From the NCBI RefSeq assembly GCF_002776525.5, contig NC_045436.1, forward strand, positions 12,484,983-12,548,982: 64,000 nt of DNA. The letters run 5' to 3'. The notes under the pieces are model-generated. The model was not told where the DNA came from. It saw only the letters and a program-made list of their open reading frames with translations, and did no database searches. Positions 12,372 to 24,244 of this stretch are shown one piece after another. Each line of letters begins with the position of its first letter. Within the stretch, counting starts at the first letter, position 1. This stretch comes from Piliocolobus tephrosceles (taxonomy: Eukaryota; Chordata; Mammalia; Primates; Cercopithecidae). Both the position numbers and the translations under genes were made by a program.

Positions 12372-12815
12372 TGTGACAGGTGCTGTGACAGAGCAGCAGA
12401 GGGTGTTATGAGGGATGGCAGTGGAGGGGAAGTCAGAATGGGACTCTGATGAAATGACATTTAAGCTGAGACCTGAAAGGAGGGGAGTGGTTGGCCAGGA
12501 GAGGGCGGGGAAGGCATTCTAGATAAAGGAAACTGTGCAAGGGCTGAGACAGAGCAGGTGTGGCCTCATACTTTGGAAGGAACTGGAAAAAGTGCATCGC
12601 AGTGTGAGCTTAGGAGTTGGGCGCAGGGCAGGGAAAAGGAACGCAGGACACAGCAAGAAGACGCTGGAGAGAGAGGTTGGGGGACGTACATCACATTCAT
12701 AATGTAAACCATGCAAAACTGTACACACTGTTTTAATTTCAGTGGGAAGTCACTGTAAGATTTTAGCAAGGATGTGGCATTACCCTATTTATGTTTTGGA
12801 AATGTTAGTCTGCTT
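12372..12815 (-). mobile_element. L2 LINE fragment, antisense
   Basis: The antisense L2 signature is visible as aatgacatttaagctg, agacctgaaagg, then ggcattctagataaag and gaaactgtgcaagg, and near the end gtgggaagtcactg followed by ttagcaaggatgtgg. L2 is an ancient CR1-clade LINE. The copy is diverged and has no coding capacity in this part. Confidence 0.8.
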
Positions 12816-13554
12816 TTTGCACTTCCATAGCAATAGATAGTCATGATAATACATAGCTCACTTATGAAAGAATATTTATTCCTTTTAAAAGATGTTGTCT
12901 TGATTAATTCAACTAACTCATTTGTACCACAGATACCATGTGGACAACAGAAACCATATTTACATTTAAAAGTATTTAAAATTAAAATATGGCTTACTGT
13001 AAATAAATATGATATGTAAAAGGAGCAAATTTAGACACTATGTGTTACTAGGAAGAAAAGGCAAAGACATGTGACAGGGATACTACTAAGTGCTGCACAG
13101 TGTCGTTGATGGAAGTTACCAAAAGGAACCTTTCTAGAGCTACACAATGCTCATTGGCTATGTAAATGTTAAAAAACATATATTTAGATATTTAGGACAA
13201 TATTTACTATGAGGACTACTGATGCAGTGAAATGCAGAGGTAAACTGTTGTTAATACATGATTCTATGATAGAATTAATAAACTGGTTACTATTTCATCT
13301 GTATTTAAAATATTATGAATTAAAAGGCAAAAAAAGCACCAGTGTTTTAATAACATTTAGTCAAAAAGGAGGCTTACATCGTCCTGTATAATGAAGAGCT
13401 AAGACTGATAGGTTTGCATTGATAATGCATGTGCTTTGCAAAACTACCACCTAGAAAAAAGAACTTAGCTACTTTTAGGGTGCCCAACGTTTGTATCTCA
13501 CATAAACAGCTGTCGTTTGGAATCAGAAGTCAAATCCATGGCCTATAGCACCGG
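12816..13554. other. AT-rich stretch, no gene recognised
   Basis: About 740 bp with no clear repeat, apart from the 13090-13150 segment that resembles 12066-12135. A 60-codon frame at 13209-13391 has no recognisable feature. Confidence 0.4.
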
Positions 13555-13914
13555 CTAAAAGCAGACACTGTTGCTCTAACAGAGTGCGTATTTCTCTTCC
13601 TGGGCTGGTTGGAGATTGGCAGGAACTCGGCTGGAAACATCCAGAGCGGGCTCACGGTCCAGCAGCGCTCCCAGGAGGGCGATAGCAGAATAGCAGCCTG
13701 TTAGGCTGCGGGAGGAGGACGAGGCACCGGTTACTGATAGCATATGTGTGAGAGGGGGTCTGAAGGCCAGCAAAGACTGAAGAAAGCATGGAGGTGACAG
13801 ATTAGACAGCAAGAGAAATAGCATCATGCAGAGCCGGTTAATGACTCTGGCAGCTTTCCACGGCTGAGAATGTTACAATTGGCAAGGGAGGATGGCACAT
13901 GTGAATTATCTCTT
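13555..13914. other. CpG-richer non-repeat patch, possible exon or regulatory segment
   Basis: Roughly eleven CpG dinucleotides fall within about 300 bp, in a window that is otherwise CpG-poor outside young Alus and one LTR. No Alu, LTR or LINE pattern is present. A good 5' splice-site-like sequence, cttggtaagagg, follows on the plus strand near 13911. On the minus strand, a pyrimidine tract and cag near 13705-13720 look like a 3' splice site within an 83-codon open frame (13576-13827). No protein family was recognised, and neither strand can be shown to be transcribed. Confidence 0.35.
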
Positions 13915-14445
13915 GGTAAGAGGCAAATCCTTGACTTGAAAGATCTGAATGTTCTTGCTTATTAGGACACACTGAAATAGTTAGATTCTGGGATAATAAT
14001 GCACTAATGCTAGTTTTCTAAACGCGATGTTATTGAATCTGTTGCCTGTTACATTTGAGGACACAAATGAAAACAATCTATTCGATAGCTCTGAAGACTA
14101 ATATTTTATGAAACACATACATACCTCTATGCCAGGCATGAGGCACTGTATCAGTAAAATAGACATGGTCTTTCCCCTTCATACAGCCTAGAGGATAATT
14201 TATTAATGATTAATCTTAGAGGATATTGTATTAATCAAAATAACCATTGCTTTGGTTAATTTGTAGCTTGTGTTAGAATACAAAGAAAAAAGAACAGTTT
14301 AGAATGTTTATCAAGGATTGGCTTTGGGTAGAGAGTTCAATACCTGCACTTCAAGCCAGGCAACTGCAGAATGGGGAGACCTTGCTGGTAACTACAATGG
14401 AGTCACAGTAGGTAGGTAAGGATGGAGAGGATATGGGTGAAAATC
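13915..14445. other. No gene or repeat recognised
   Basis: About 530 bp of AT-rich sequence between the CpG-richer patch and a MIR fragment. Nothing specific is seen. Confidence 0.4.
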
Positions 14446-14446
14446 A

Positions 14447-14612
14447 TATGCCAGGCACTGAGCATGAACACATGCATGATTAATTTCCATGCAGTCTGAT
14501 GAAGTAGATATTCTTCCTATCTACATTCATTACTCAGGGAATTTGAGGTTGAGGCACAAATAAACAAATTGCCCAAAGTCCCACAACTAGTAAGTGCATA
14601 TTTTAATATTTC
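14447..14612 (-). mobile_element. MIR SINE fragment, antisense
   Basis: atgccaggcactgagc, then attcattactcagg, then gaggttgaggcac and aattgcccaaagtcc follow the reverse-complement MIR order. The copy is diverged; its ends are approximate. Confidence 0.75.
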
Positions 14613-14841
14613 TCATTGCATACAAAATTAGACAATGGAAGATTTTAGAAAGAAAGGATTAAAACTACTAGGGCTTTAATACACACAAATAGATATTAGT
14701 AAAAATGCAGAGATGCCCAAGACAGGCATTATAATGAGACTCAACAATGGTGACTCCCTCACTCTTCTCTGTATACATTTATTGCTATCACAAACCTCTC
14801 CAATATTTTCCTGCTCATGTTCCTTCTAGAAAGAAGTCTTG

Positions 14842-15138
14842 GCCGGGCTCAGTGGCTCATGCCTGTAATCCCAGTACTTTGGGAGGCTGAGGCAGGTGGA
14901 TCAGCTGAGGTCCGGCGTTAGAGACCAGGCTGGCCAACATGGTGAGATGCTGTCTCTATTACAAATACAAAAAATTAGCCGGGCATGGTGGTGCACACCT
15001 GTAATCCCAGCTACTTGGGAGGCTGAGGCAGGAGGATCGCTTGAACTTGGGAGGCGGAGGTTACAGGGAGCCAAGATTGCGCCACTGCACTCTAGCCTGG
15101 GAAACAGAGTAAGACTTCGTCTCAAAAAGAAAAGAAAG
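14842..15138 (+). mobile_element. AluS-like SINE with exact target duplication
   Basis: A full-length Alu, head ggccgggctcagtgg, tail aaagaaaagaaag. It is flanked by aaagaagtctt at 14831-14841 and 15139-15149, a perfect 11-bp target duplication. This defines both ends precisely. Confidence 0.96.
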
Positions 15139-15256
15139 AAAGAAGTCTTCAGAATATAATAATGATTAGACATGAATCTGCAAGATTAAAGTATCTATCG
15201 GTAGCAATTTCCTGTTTGTTTTGTTTTGCTTTTTTTTTTTTTTTCTTCTCTCTTTT

Positions 15257-15539
15257 GGCCAGGTACAGTGGCTCACACCTGTAATCCCAGCACTTTGGGT
15301 GAATCACCTGAGGTCAGGAGTTCGAGACCAGGCTGACCAACGTGGTGAAACCCCATCTCTACTAAAAGTACAAAATTTAGCTGGGCATAGTGGTGGGCAC
15401 CTGTAGACCCAGCTACTCAGGAGGCTGAGGTGGGAGAATCGCTTGAACCAGGAGGCAGATTTTGCAGTGAGCCGGGATCGCACCACCACTCTCCAGTCTG
15501 GGCGACAGAGCGAGACTCCATTTCAAAAAAAAAAAAAAA
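15257..15539 (+). mobile_element. AluS-like SINE with internal deletion
   Basis: A sense Alu, head ggccaggtacagtgg, with both arms and an A-tail. In the left arm, agcactttggg joins directly to tgaatcacctgagg, so about 18 bp of the usual agg-ccgagg run are missing. It is preceded by a long T-run and lies only about 110 bp from the previous Alu, on the same strand. Confidence 0.93.
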
Positions 15540-17670
15540 TCTTAGCAGGAAGCAAATGAAAGGTCAAAGCAGACTATTGCAGTCAGTGGGCACTCAACTA
15601 AGGGAAGCTTATAAAATGAAAACACACAAAAAAATCCAAAAAGGCTTCGCCTCCTTCCTTTCATAATAAAATGCTGACACAACCTTAATTATAGTGTTGC
15701 AAACAGTGCTGTTGGACCACCGCTTCACCATATGGGACTGAGAACTATAAATATGTTAGATATTGGTTCTTAGGAAAGGAAAATATAGAATATATCCTTT
15801 GTACGAGTCATTTTTTTATGAGGCTGCTGAAGAGTAGCTGAGTATTGAATCAAATCACGAATTCTCAAGGCCATCATAATCAGAGTAGGCAAAGTATATA
15901 TTTGCTCAGGGAAACATCTGTTAAGAAATTTCTCCTGAGTCTCATCAGTAGTTGGCAAGCTTTACTGCTTTAGCTATGTTTTCATTATTGGCCTGTCTGC
16001 AGAATAGTTTACACTGGTTGTCCTTCTATCATTAATTCACCAGTAAAGAAATAACCTTTTTAATGGCCCGCCTTTGTTGATAATGCTCACAACAAAATTT
16101 AAATTTTAAATAGTCACTCAGTGATTTGTATTTTATTCAATTGTGCTCTTGAATTTTATGTACATGCACAGAGCTCTGAAAAAGGATAAAAAAAGTAAGT
16201 TATGAACTGAGTGTGAATCAACCATGGTGTTTACAGTTCAGTTGCTTTCGGAGTATGGCAGAAGTTGTGTCTTTACCTAATAATGTTTGGTTCATAGGAG
16301 TCACACCATTACTTCTAATACTTCTCAGTGAAGTTATTGAAATCAGCTACATAAAATATATATGGACTTTTTTTTTAGTTCAAGTAGAAGTACCTTCCAA
16401 CAAAATATGCTTTCATCAAACTATCAAATTCATAATAGGAAACAAAGCATTTTCTGGAAAAAGAAAAAGAAAAGACAACCAGAAAATCATCTTTTTTGAT
16501 ACAGTTATCTCATAGGCATATGTTACCAGTGGCATGAATAAAATATTTCATAATCTTTTTGGACATAATTAACATTAAAACATACTGGCCAGCATCATAT
16601 TATTTTCTCTCTAGATTTCCATTTAGTGCTTTCCATGGGTCAGAGAGTCAGTGTAAAGCTATCTTGATAAACCCATTAACGAATTGTTGCATAATGTTTT
16701 ATAGTTGCTTTGCAAGTGAATTATTTTTGCTGTGGTACTGCTAATACAGCAATCTCTATGCCCTCTATGATTACTAATATGGAATAATAAAAAACTAACT
16801 TTATCCAACATTTTCTCTGGTCAAAATATTAATATAACTTGGCTAAAAAGAAGCGTGGAGAAAAACACAAGCACTATTTTGTGGTGTGTGAGATCGACCT
16901 GCAGTTGTTAACGCTGTTATTAAGTTTCAGTAATTGTTTAGGTCATCAATCTCTGACAAGAACCTTTCAGAGTGCTTGATGATATCGCAAGTATCAAGCT
17001 GTGCTGCATTAAAAAATGATGAATCTCTGTTCAGGTAAAGCTTTGCCCTTTGGCTCTCATAATGGATCACCACTTTGTTTACAAATGGGTATTCACTACC
17101 CTAAATGGCAACAGGGTGCATGCGATTTTATACATATGAAATGTTGGCACTAGCTAATATCTGACCTCGTTGAAAGTGCAGCTGGAAGTCTAGGGAAAAT
17201 AATCATAGTTACTTACAAGATAAATAATTTTGTAAATTAAAATCATTGTGTTTCAACTATTTAAATGATTACAAGTTAATTTTTTAAATAACATGTTTTA
17301 ATAGAATAACTCAATTTTAACCCTCAATTTTCTCTAAAAAAAGTCTTACAATTTTTACCTAAACATAAATTTAGAAGCATCATACATAAATTTGATAATT
17401 TATCAATTTCAAAGGAATCTCTAATCATTGCTATTAGATTCATTAAGCCATCAGCCACATTTTGTCCAGGTTATTATTGTTTTAGACAAGTCTTATTTTT
17501 GGTAGGAAAATTATTTTCTGAACGCAACAAAATGGAAATGACTTTATCTCTTATTTTACTGATTGGTTTAAATGCAGCTAAGTGTTACTCCTATGTATCC
17601 TTGCTTATTAATCAAAGGTGGCATTTTACAGACATGTAGGAGGAAAACCATGTAGTGTTTACTGTAACAA
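15540..17670. other. Unique AT-rich stretch, no gene recognised
   Basis: About 2.1 kb with no transposon recognised. Open frames at 15770-15958, 16213-16515 (100 codons) and 16559-16744 show no domain pattern. The subsegment 16840-17110 has more balanced composition and low repeat content, ending near a cttcaggtaa-like splice donor (ttcaggtaaagc at about 17031), but there is no further support for an exon. Confidence 0.4.
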
Positions 17671-17674
17671 CTCC

Positions 17675-17973
17675 TTTTTTTTTTTTTTTTTTTGAGAGTG
17701 TCCACTCTGTCACCCTGCTGGAATGCAGTGCTATGATCACCGCTCACTGCAGCCTTGATGTCCTAGTCTCAAGTGATCCTTCCACTTCAGCCTCCCAAGT
17801 AGCTGGGACTACAGGTGCACACCACCATGCCAGGCTAATGTTTTGTATTTTTTGTAGAGATGGGGTTTCACTATATTTCCCGGGCTGGTCTCAAATTTCT
17901 GGGCTCAAAGTGAGCCACCTGCCTCAGCCTCCCAAAGTGCTGGTATTACAGGTATGAGCCACTGTGCCTAGCC
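17675..17973 (-). mobile_element. AluJ-like SINE, antisense
   Basis: A T-tail of about 20 bases at the left, then gagagtgtccactctg and both Alu arms, ending in actgtgcctagcc. It is diverged, fitting AluJ. The 100-codon frame over it is Alu-derived and not a gene. Confidence 0.92.
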
Positions 17974-18029
17974 TAAAGTTATAAAATATTACAGAAAGAA
18001 TTGTAGTACCTTGGCTACTCTTCCCTGGT

Positions 18030-19700
18030 TACCTCCCTTCCCTCCATTCATATCCTGATATATTTATAATATTAGAGTGTTTATTAATTTCATATATGCA
18101 TTTATACTGTTACTGTGTAATTGATCCAAAAATATAACGTAACATTTTTGTCTATTTTCAGTGTTTATAAAAATGAGAGTATGCATATTATTTAATTTAC
18201 GTTTATTTGTTCAGTATTCTATGTTTGAGTTTTCACCACGTTAATACGTAGATCTCTGATTCATTCCTTTTAAGTGCTGTATACTATGCTATTGATGGAA
18301 TATACCACAGTTCATTTTCCATTTTTTTTTTTTTTTTTGATGAGCTGTTAGGCCTGTGTCCAATGTTACACTATTACAAACACGATATGTTAATATCTCC
18401 CCATCTGTCTGCTTATGCATGTGTGCTCCGTTTCTCTAGAAGAGTATGCACCTGGAAGTTTAAATGTTGTGCGTATCTACAGCTTCACTGGGACATTGCC
18501 CTATTGCCCTCCAGGGTATTTTAAATAAATTTATCTTTTCATCAATGTGTATAAGTTTTCTATTTTTCCACAACCTTGTCAATGATATTATAAAATATTT
18601 TTAAGTTTTATTACTCTGATGGATATGTTTTTCACTTTTGCTTTCTTTTTCATTTCCCTACTTAGAAATGAAATTGACTTTCTTTTCATACACTTATTGA
18701 ACATTTGGTTTCATCACTGAATTATTTATATCCTTTTAAAATTTCTTTTTCTGCCTATTTTCTTATTAATTAGTAGGAATTCTTTATATATTATTGTATC
18801 TAATTCATTTGTTAGTTACATGAATTGCCAATAACTTCTCCAATTGGTGGCTAGTCTTTTTACTTGTGAATGGTATCAACTTGAAGAGTTAAAAATTTCA
18901 TGTATTTAAATTCATCAACCTTCTCTTCAATGTTTTGAGCTTTTTGGATCCTCTTTAAGAACTCTTTCTCAACCTTGCAGTCATAAAGATATTCCACTAT
19001 ATTTTCTTTTCAAGGCTTTGTAGATTAGGTGTTGAATTCATTTAGAATGGATTGTAGATCCATTCTACTTGTAGTTTCTATTTTATCATGTACAAAATCT
19101 TAATTTTATTTTCATTTCATACTTTGACTATATTCTCCTGATAACATTTATTGGAAAACCTAGTCTTCACTTATTTTTCATGCCTCCTCTGTCATATATC
19201 AAGTTTCCTCCTGCATTCCATTTCATTGGTCTAATTTATCTTTGTCTACTAAGGCTTGGTATCTGTTAGGACAAAACCCATAGAATGATGGCAAACTCAT
19301 GTGGTACCATCGTTCCAAATGAGAAAAAGATTTTCTTTCCTCAAGATGGCCTCCCATTGTTGTCTTTCTTATTTTTTTTAACCTTATTTTTGCGTCATTG
19401 CTCTCCCATGTAAATTTTAGGATAAGATTGTCAAGTTCTATGAAAACCTTCATTAGAATTTTGCTTGAAATCAGATTGAAATTATGAATTAATTTGGAAA
19501 GAATTATATTTTTGTAATATTCTAACTTTTCATCCATGAGCAAGATTTATTTCTATCTATTCATGTCCTTAATTACCTCATAACTCAGCAAGTTATGATG
19601 ACAATTCCTGTTAAATTTATTTCTAGTTATTAGAGTTGCTTGGATATTTTGTTTGGCTTTGATATTTGGCCAAACCAGCTATTCAGTGTGCCTTCACCCT
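18030..19700 (-). mobile_element. Old L1 (L1M/HAL1-like) fragment, antisense
   Basis: The minus strand carries degraded L1 ORF2 and 3' sequence. The clearest part is the open stretch 19223-19543, which reads like the ORF2 segment before the C-terminal Cys-rich region (a DNLILKFTWE-like run, then an RKTTMGG-like run), compared with the younger L1 at 4733. Antisense phrases such as tagaatggattgtag and aatttggaaagaatt fit old L1. Ends are uncertain, and no intact reading frame remains. Confidence 0.65.
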
Positions 19701-20500
19701 TGGTTTTTAGAAGACAAAATACCTTAAAGCCACCTTCGATATAATTTCTTCCATACTTGAACTTGAGTATGATCAATAATTCTGTGATCTCAAAGGTTTC
19801 TTCCATATGTAAATAAAGTTACACATCAGTAGTACAAAGAAGACATGTTACGTATTTATTGTGAATATCTGAATATTCATTTTCAAGTATATGTAAACAT
19901 TCTAGATGTTACTCAGAGTAAAAATTCTCATGTTCTTTTTGTGTAAAATGCTGTGTTATTTTGAAGTAAAATGTTTTTTAAATTATTGCAAGAGTACAAT
20001 GCTATAGCAATTAATAATGACTGTAAAATGTTAGTGTCGTGAATAAGCTATTATAAACTTTCAAATAGTTAGATACATAGAAAAATATATTTGAAAATTA
20101 AATTAGAATTTGAAAATAAAGTTAAATTATTAACAGAAAGCATGTTAGCTATTAAATAATTAATATCAATACTTTTGAACCAACAAATGTTCACACAATT
20201 TAAATACTATAAGACAGAATGATAGAGATTAAATAATAATTGTAATCTTTGTGCGATTGTTTAGTGCACAGTATTTTAAAAATTGAAGGAATGAACCTAG
20301 GAACTCTAATTTTTAGATACTTAACCACTTTTAGGACCTGAATGTTTCCCCTTAAACTACAATTGTACAAGCAACCTAACATAGCAGCTGAAAGTGTGAA
20401 GAAATAATTTTTCTTGCAGTATGAAATACAAAATAAATCTGACAACAAATATTTTAAAAATTATTTTTTACAGTTTTTTCATCCCTGTTATTACCTGGAT
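19701..20500. other. AT-rich stretch, no gene recognised
   Basis: About 800 bp, very AT-rich. It may be a further degraded part of the neighbouring antisense L1s, but no motif is strong enough to say so. Confidence 0.35.
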
Positions 20501-21520
20501 AAAAACATTTTAAATAATAAAGTTATAATGAAATTTATATTTTTTGTGAGGTTTTGGATTTATTCAGATTGCATTCTAGAAGTTCATCATGGTAATCATA
20601 TTTGGCTTTATCTCAACTGTGGTCATGCATTGATTTTAACACTTGGGCACTTGGCCTTTCGCCAAAATATGCATTTGGTGCTCCTCTATTAGATACTCTG
20701 ATGTATTGACTGTTATGGTTAATATAATCTTATTTTTCAAATTATGTTTCTATTAGTTTGTTATTAGGATGTTACTGAGTCATATGTTAATCTTTTATCT
20801 TATTGTCAAATTTGATTGTGTATAGCCTATTAGTAATCATGGATTTTTAAAAAATAAAAATACACTGTATTGAATTTAATTTAGTAATATTTTATTTAGA
20901 ATTTCTCCATTTATGGTCACAAAGCAGTTTTGTCTAAAATATTTGCTGTTTTTGTGTTGTCTTTGTGTAATTTGCATATCAAGTTAATATTGGCCAAATA
21001 GTATTTGTGAAGGATCTTTCATCTTTTTTGATTCCCTAAAACGGTATAGATTATAAATTATTTATGATTTTAGGGGGGAACAAGACAAAAGTTTTGATTA
21101 TATTCAGTGTTGTTAATAACTATTGTACATTCACCTTTTCAATTTCATACAGAAAAAAAAACTCAGTCATTTATATATTTTCTGGAAAATTATAACTGTT
21201 TTTAGGTTTTCAAATATATTTCCATAAAGGTGTTCCTAGCATTCACTTACATTTAAAAAAATCTTACTATATCTGTAGTTATATTTCCTTGTATTGATAA
21301 TAATAACTTGGTCTATTTCTCCTTATTAAGTATTGCTGGAAAAAAAATTTTACTTTTCAAAAATTCCAATACTGTATTGATTTTTGTCAGTAAACATGTT
21401 TTCTTTGACATTGATTCTTTGAAATTTGTTGAGGCTTTTTTGGTGAGGTCAAACATTACATGTACACTTACATATCCCACTCTATGTAAAGTAGGCATGC
21501 AATGGATACTTCAAAATAAT
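20501..21520 (-). mobile_element. Probable old L1 fragment, antisense
   Basis: The plus strand shows the antisense L1 ORF2 pattern near the right end: ttgaaatttgttgagg, then gtgaggtcaaacatt and acatgtacac. Similar but weaker phrases lie further left. Orientation agrees with the L1 at 18030-19700, so both may be pieces of one element. Boundaries are approximate. Confidence 0.5.
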
Positions 21521-21584
21521 TTTACAAATCCATTCTCAGGGTTCGTTGGAGAAGTGGCTGATCTGGGACTGTGGCAGGGGAAAT

Positions 21585-22155
21585 AAAAGATGAGGCTAGA
21601 GCACCGTGGCATTGGGGGAACAACTGACATCCTTTATAATTTGAGTTCTCTTGTCCACGATCATGGTTGTGGTAGGTTGATGACATTAATAGCACCAACT
21701 CCTTGCTTCTCCCTGCAGTCACACTCTTTGCCATGTACCTTTGCAGCTCCTTTCAAGAGTTAAAGTGCTAAATTGCTTCATTTACTGGGACATTAGCAAA
21801 CTTGCTGCAGAAGATTGAAAAGCACTTCTGCATTTCTGTTTTCCTTCTTGTTCCTTTCGCTTTATGATTAGAACATACTCAAGCTAGTTCAGTGAAGAGA
21901 TACAGAAAACTCCTAGAGCAGAACCAAGTCATCCCAACAGACAGCCTCCTGACCGCCAAGTATGTGAATCCCTACCCTAGTTTACAGCCAGCCAACCTCC
22001 AGATACGCAGGTGACTTCCGTCTGGCCCACAAGATCTCATCTGACTAAATAACCAGTGTGGGAACTTAGCTAAATGAATGCATGCCCTTTGAAGCCACAA
22101 AGCTTTTGGCGGTTTCTGATGCAACATTACTGTGGCAATAGAAATGATACAATGC
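21585..22155 (+). mobile_element. MaLR-like LTR remnant
   Basis: The right-hand half follows the order of a MaLR-type LTR 3' half: gagcagaaccaagtc, then ccaagtatgtgaat, ggcccacaagatctc, and finally gaagccacaaagc, gcggtttctgat and ggcaatagaaatgat. The left part is less certain. There is no internal retroviral sequence. Confidence 0.5.
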
Positions 22156-22608
22156 CATGCTCTTCCTTTTATTTAGGTCCTCTTTGATTTCTCTCAGTAG
22201 TAATGCATTATAGATTTTCTCATGCAGTCTTTATACATTCATTAGATTTATTTCCACACACTTGACTTTTTAATACCACTTTAAAGGCTATTTTTACAAA
22301 TTCCATTTTCTAATTGTTCCTGTTTCATGGAACTATAACTGATTATTGAGTGTGAACATTGTTCACACTGTACTTTGAATCTGAGGACTCCTGTTTTTTT
22401 CTTTAGATTCTGTAACATCCTGAGTTACATAATCTCTTGAAAAATTAGGTCTTAACCATTCTCTTTACTCTCTTCTTCAGCATACGTAATTAGATACATG
22501 CCATTTCTTTATAATCCATCTTTTGTGCGGTTTAATAACTCTTCTCACATGATCATAATCTGTTTTTCTCTCTGTGAATCAATCTGTGTGAATTTCTTAT
22601 TACTTTCT
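22156..22608. other. No gene or repeat recognised
   Basis: About 450 bp of AT-rich sequence between an LTR remnant and the AT-rich minisatellite. The inverted pair gaacattgttcac near 22352 is short and probably incidental. Confidence 0.35.
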
Positions 22609-22846
22609 TTCAAATTATAAAAAATTATAAAATTATAAAAATTATAAAAAATTATAAAAAATCAAATTATAAAAAATCAAAAAATTATAAAAAATCTCTA
22701 TGATAGTTATAAAAATTATAAAAAATTATAAAAAATTTTTATAATTTTCAAATTATAAAAAATTATAAAAAATTATATTATAGAAAAATCAAATTATAAA
22801 AAATTATAAAAATTATAAAAAATTATAAAAAATCTCTATGATAGTT
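22609..22846. repeat. AT-rich minisatellite built on aattataaaa
   Basis: Dozens of copies of aaattataaaa-type units with spacers such as aatcaaattat. The phrase aatctctatgatagtt occurs near 22692 and again near 22830, so a larger unit of about 137 bp was also duplicated. A 27-base near-perfect palindrome spans 22722-22748. The tract is likely to be length-variable and easily unwound. Confidence 0.9.
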
Positions 22847-23083
22847 TGTCTAGGCTATTCAGATTTAAACGTTTCATTGATTATATTTTTTATTTTCGGG
22901 ATTTTCACCTATTCTTATTTCAATTATGCCAGTTTTCAATGTTCTTTAATTTTCCACTTTTCATTTCTATCGAGTTTATTTTGGTTCTACTAGTTTTTGT
23001 CTTTTGGGCTGTTTTTTGCCGTACAGATTTAGCAGTGGGCAGTTGTACACCAAGATGCTGCCAGTTTTTGATGAACGACTATA
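22847..23083. other. Short unique gap before a young Alu
   Basis: AT-rich sequence flanking the minisatellite. It resembles degraded antisense L1 (ctattgagtt-like phrases), but this is weak. Confidence 0.3.
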
Positions 23084-23095
23084 GCTTTTACTTTT

Positions 23096-23386
23096 TTTTT
23101 TTTTTAGACGGAGTCTCGCTCTGTCGCCCAGGCTGGAGTGCAGTGGCCGGATCTCAGCTCACTGCAAGCTCCGCCTCCCGGGTTTACGCCATTCTCCTGC
23201 CTCAGCCTCCCAAGTAGCTGGAACTACAGGCGCCCGCCACCTCGCCCGGCTAGTTTTTCGTACTTTTAGTAGAGACGGAATTTCACCGTGTTAGCCAAGA
23301 TGGTCTCGGTCTCCTGACCTCGTGATCCACCTGCCTCTGCCTCCCAAAGTGCCGGGATTATGGGCGTGAGCCACCGCGCCCGGCCT
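23096..23386 (-). mobile_element. Young AluY of cercopithecid (AluYR) type, antisense
   Basis: A full-length antisense Alu with many intact CpGs (acggagtctcgctctg, cgcccgccacctcg, accgcgcccggcc). It is flanked by a perfect 12-bp duplication gcttttactttt at 23084-23095 and 23387-23398. Bases ggccggatctcagc and gccacctcgcccggct are those I associate with Old World monkey AluYR elements rather than human AluY. It is one of the two youngest Alus in the window. Confidence 0.93.
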
Positions 23387-23398
23387 GCTTTTACTTTT

Positions 23399-24232
23399 GA
23401 AACAATGCTTTTGTTTATTTATTTGCACATCCTAAGCAAACAGAGCTCATTTTGCATTTTCACCCTGTCCTGTGATGCTGTCTCCTGTCGTCCCCCCAGG
23501 TCTCTTTTCTCCCCTTCCCCACCCTGTGTGTGCCCATGACTGAAATTGGTGTATTTATTTCCCTGGCTTGTCCCTGGGGCATCCCTGTGGGTTGATGGAG
23601 ATACCACTACCAAAATATGTGGCTCTTTTTAGGCAATGCCTTCTGCAAAATATGAACACAGGGACTTGTCAAGCTACCTTGCTGAAGGCCTGGTCAATGC
23701 TCTGTGGAGTGGGTAGTGAAGAAACGATTCAAGACACATCTGAGCTGGACTTTCTGCCTGGGAGTCCTGTTTCTCTCTCTTCTCCTGTGATGACCCTGTG
23801 CATTTCAGGTCTAGCTTAAATTCCAGGTCATTTATTAATTACTCTCCTCTCCTCATGGAGTTGCAAAATATTTTTTTTCTCAAATCAATGAATCTAAGCC
23901 CTTTATTTGACAAATGGGGGAAAAGAGACTAAGAGAGTTGAATCAAGATTATGAAATTAATTAATGTGACATTCCATATTCTGTTCTGACTTTTAAAAAT
24001 TTAATTTCAACATACTTGTATAATATGACTCTATTAAATATTGCTTATAATAACTGTCTGTCTATGAAGGTTTAGAATTCCTTTTTTGTATTGGGATTGT
24101 TTTTTATAGTGTGCAACTTTTAGATCTGAAAGGAAACGCAGTGCTGAAATGCACCATGTATTAATGTTGGTTGTAATGTTAATCCTCAATTTAGAAGATT
24201 AAAATAGTAGAGTGAATGGACATTATTCTCAA
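23399..24232. other. No gene or repeat recognised
   Basis: About 830 bp. Segment 23440-23820 has higher GC than its surroundings and short open frames on both strands (64 and 83 codons) with no recognised domain. Confidence 0.4.
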
Positions 24233-24244
24233 AATAAGTTTTTT

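Noticed and set aside
19223..19543. A 106-codon minus-strand frame as a gene
   Set aside because: Its residues follow the L1 ORF2 C-terminal pattern, so it is a degraded LINE piece.
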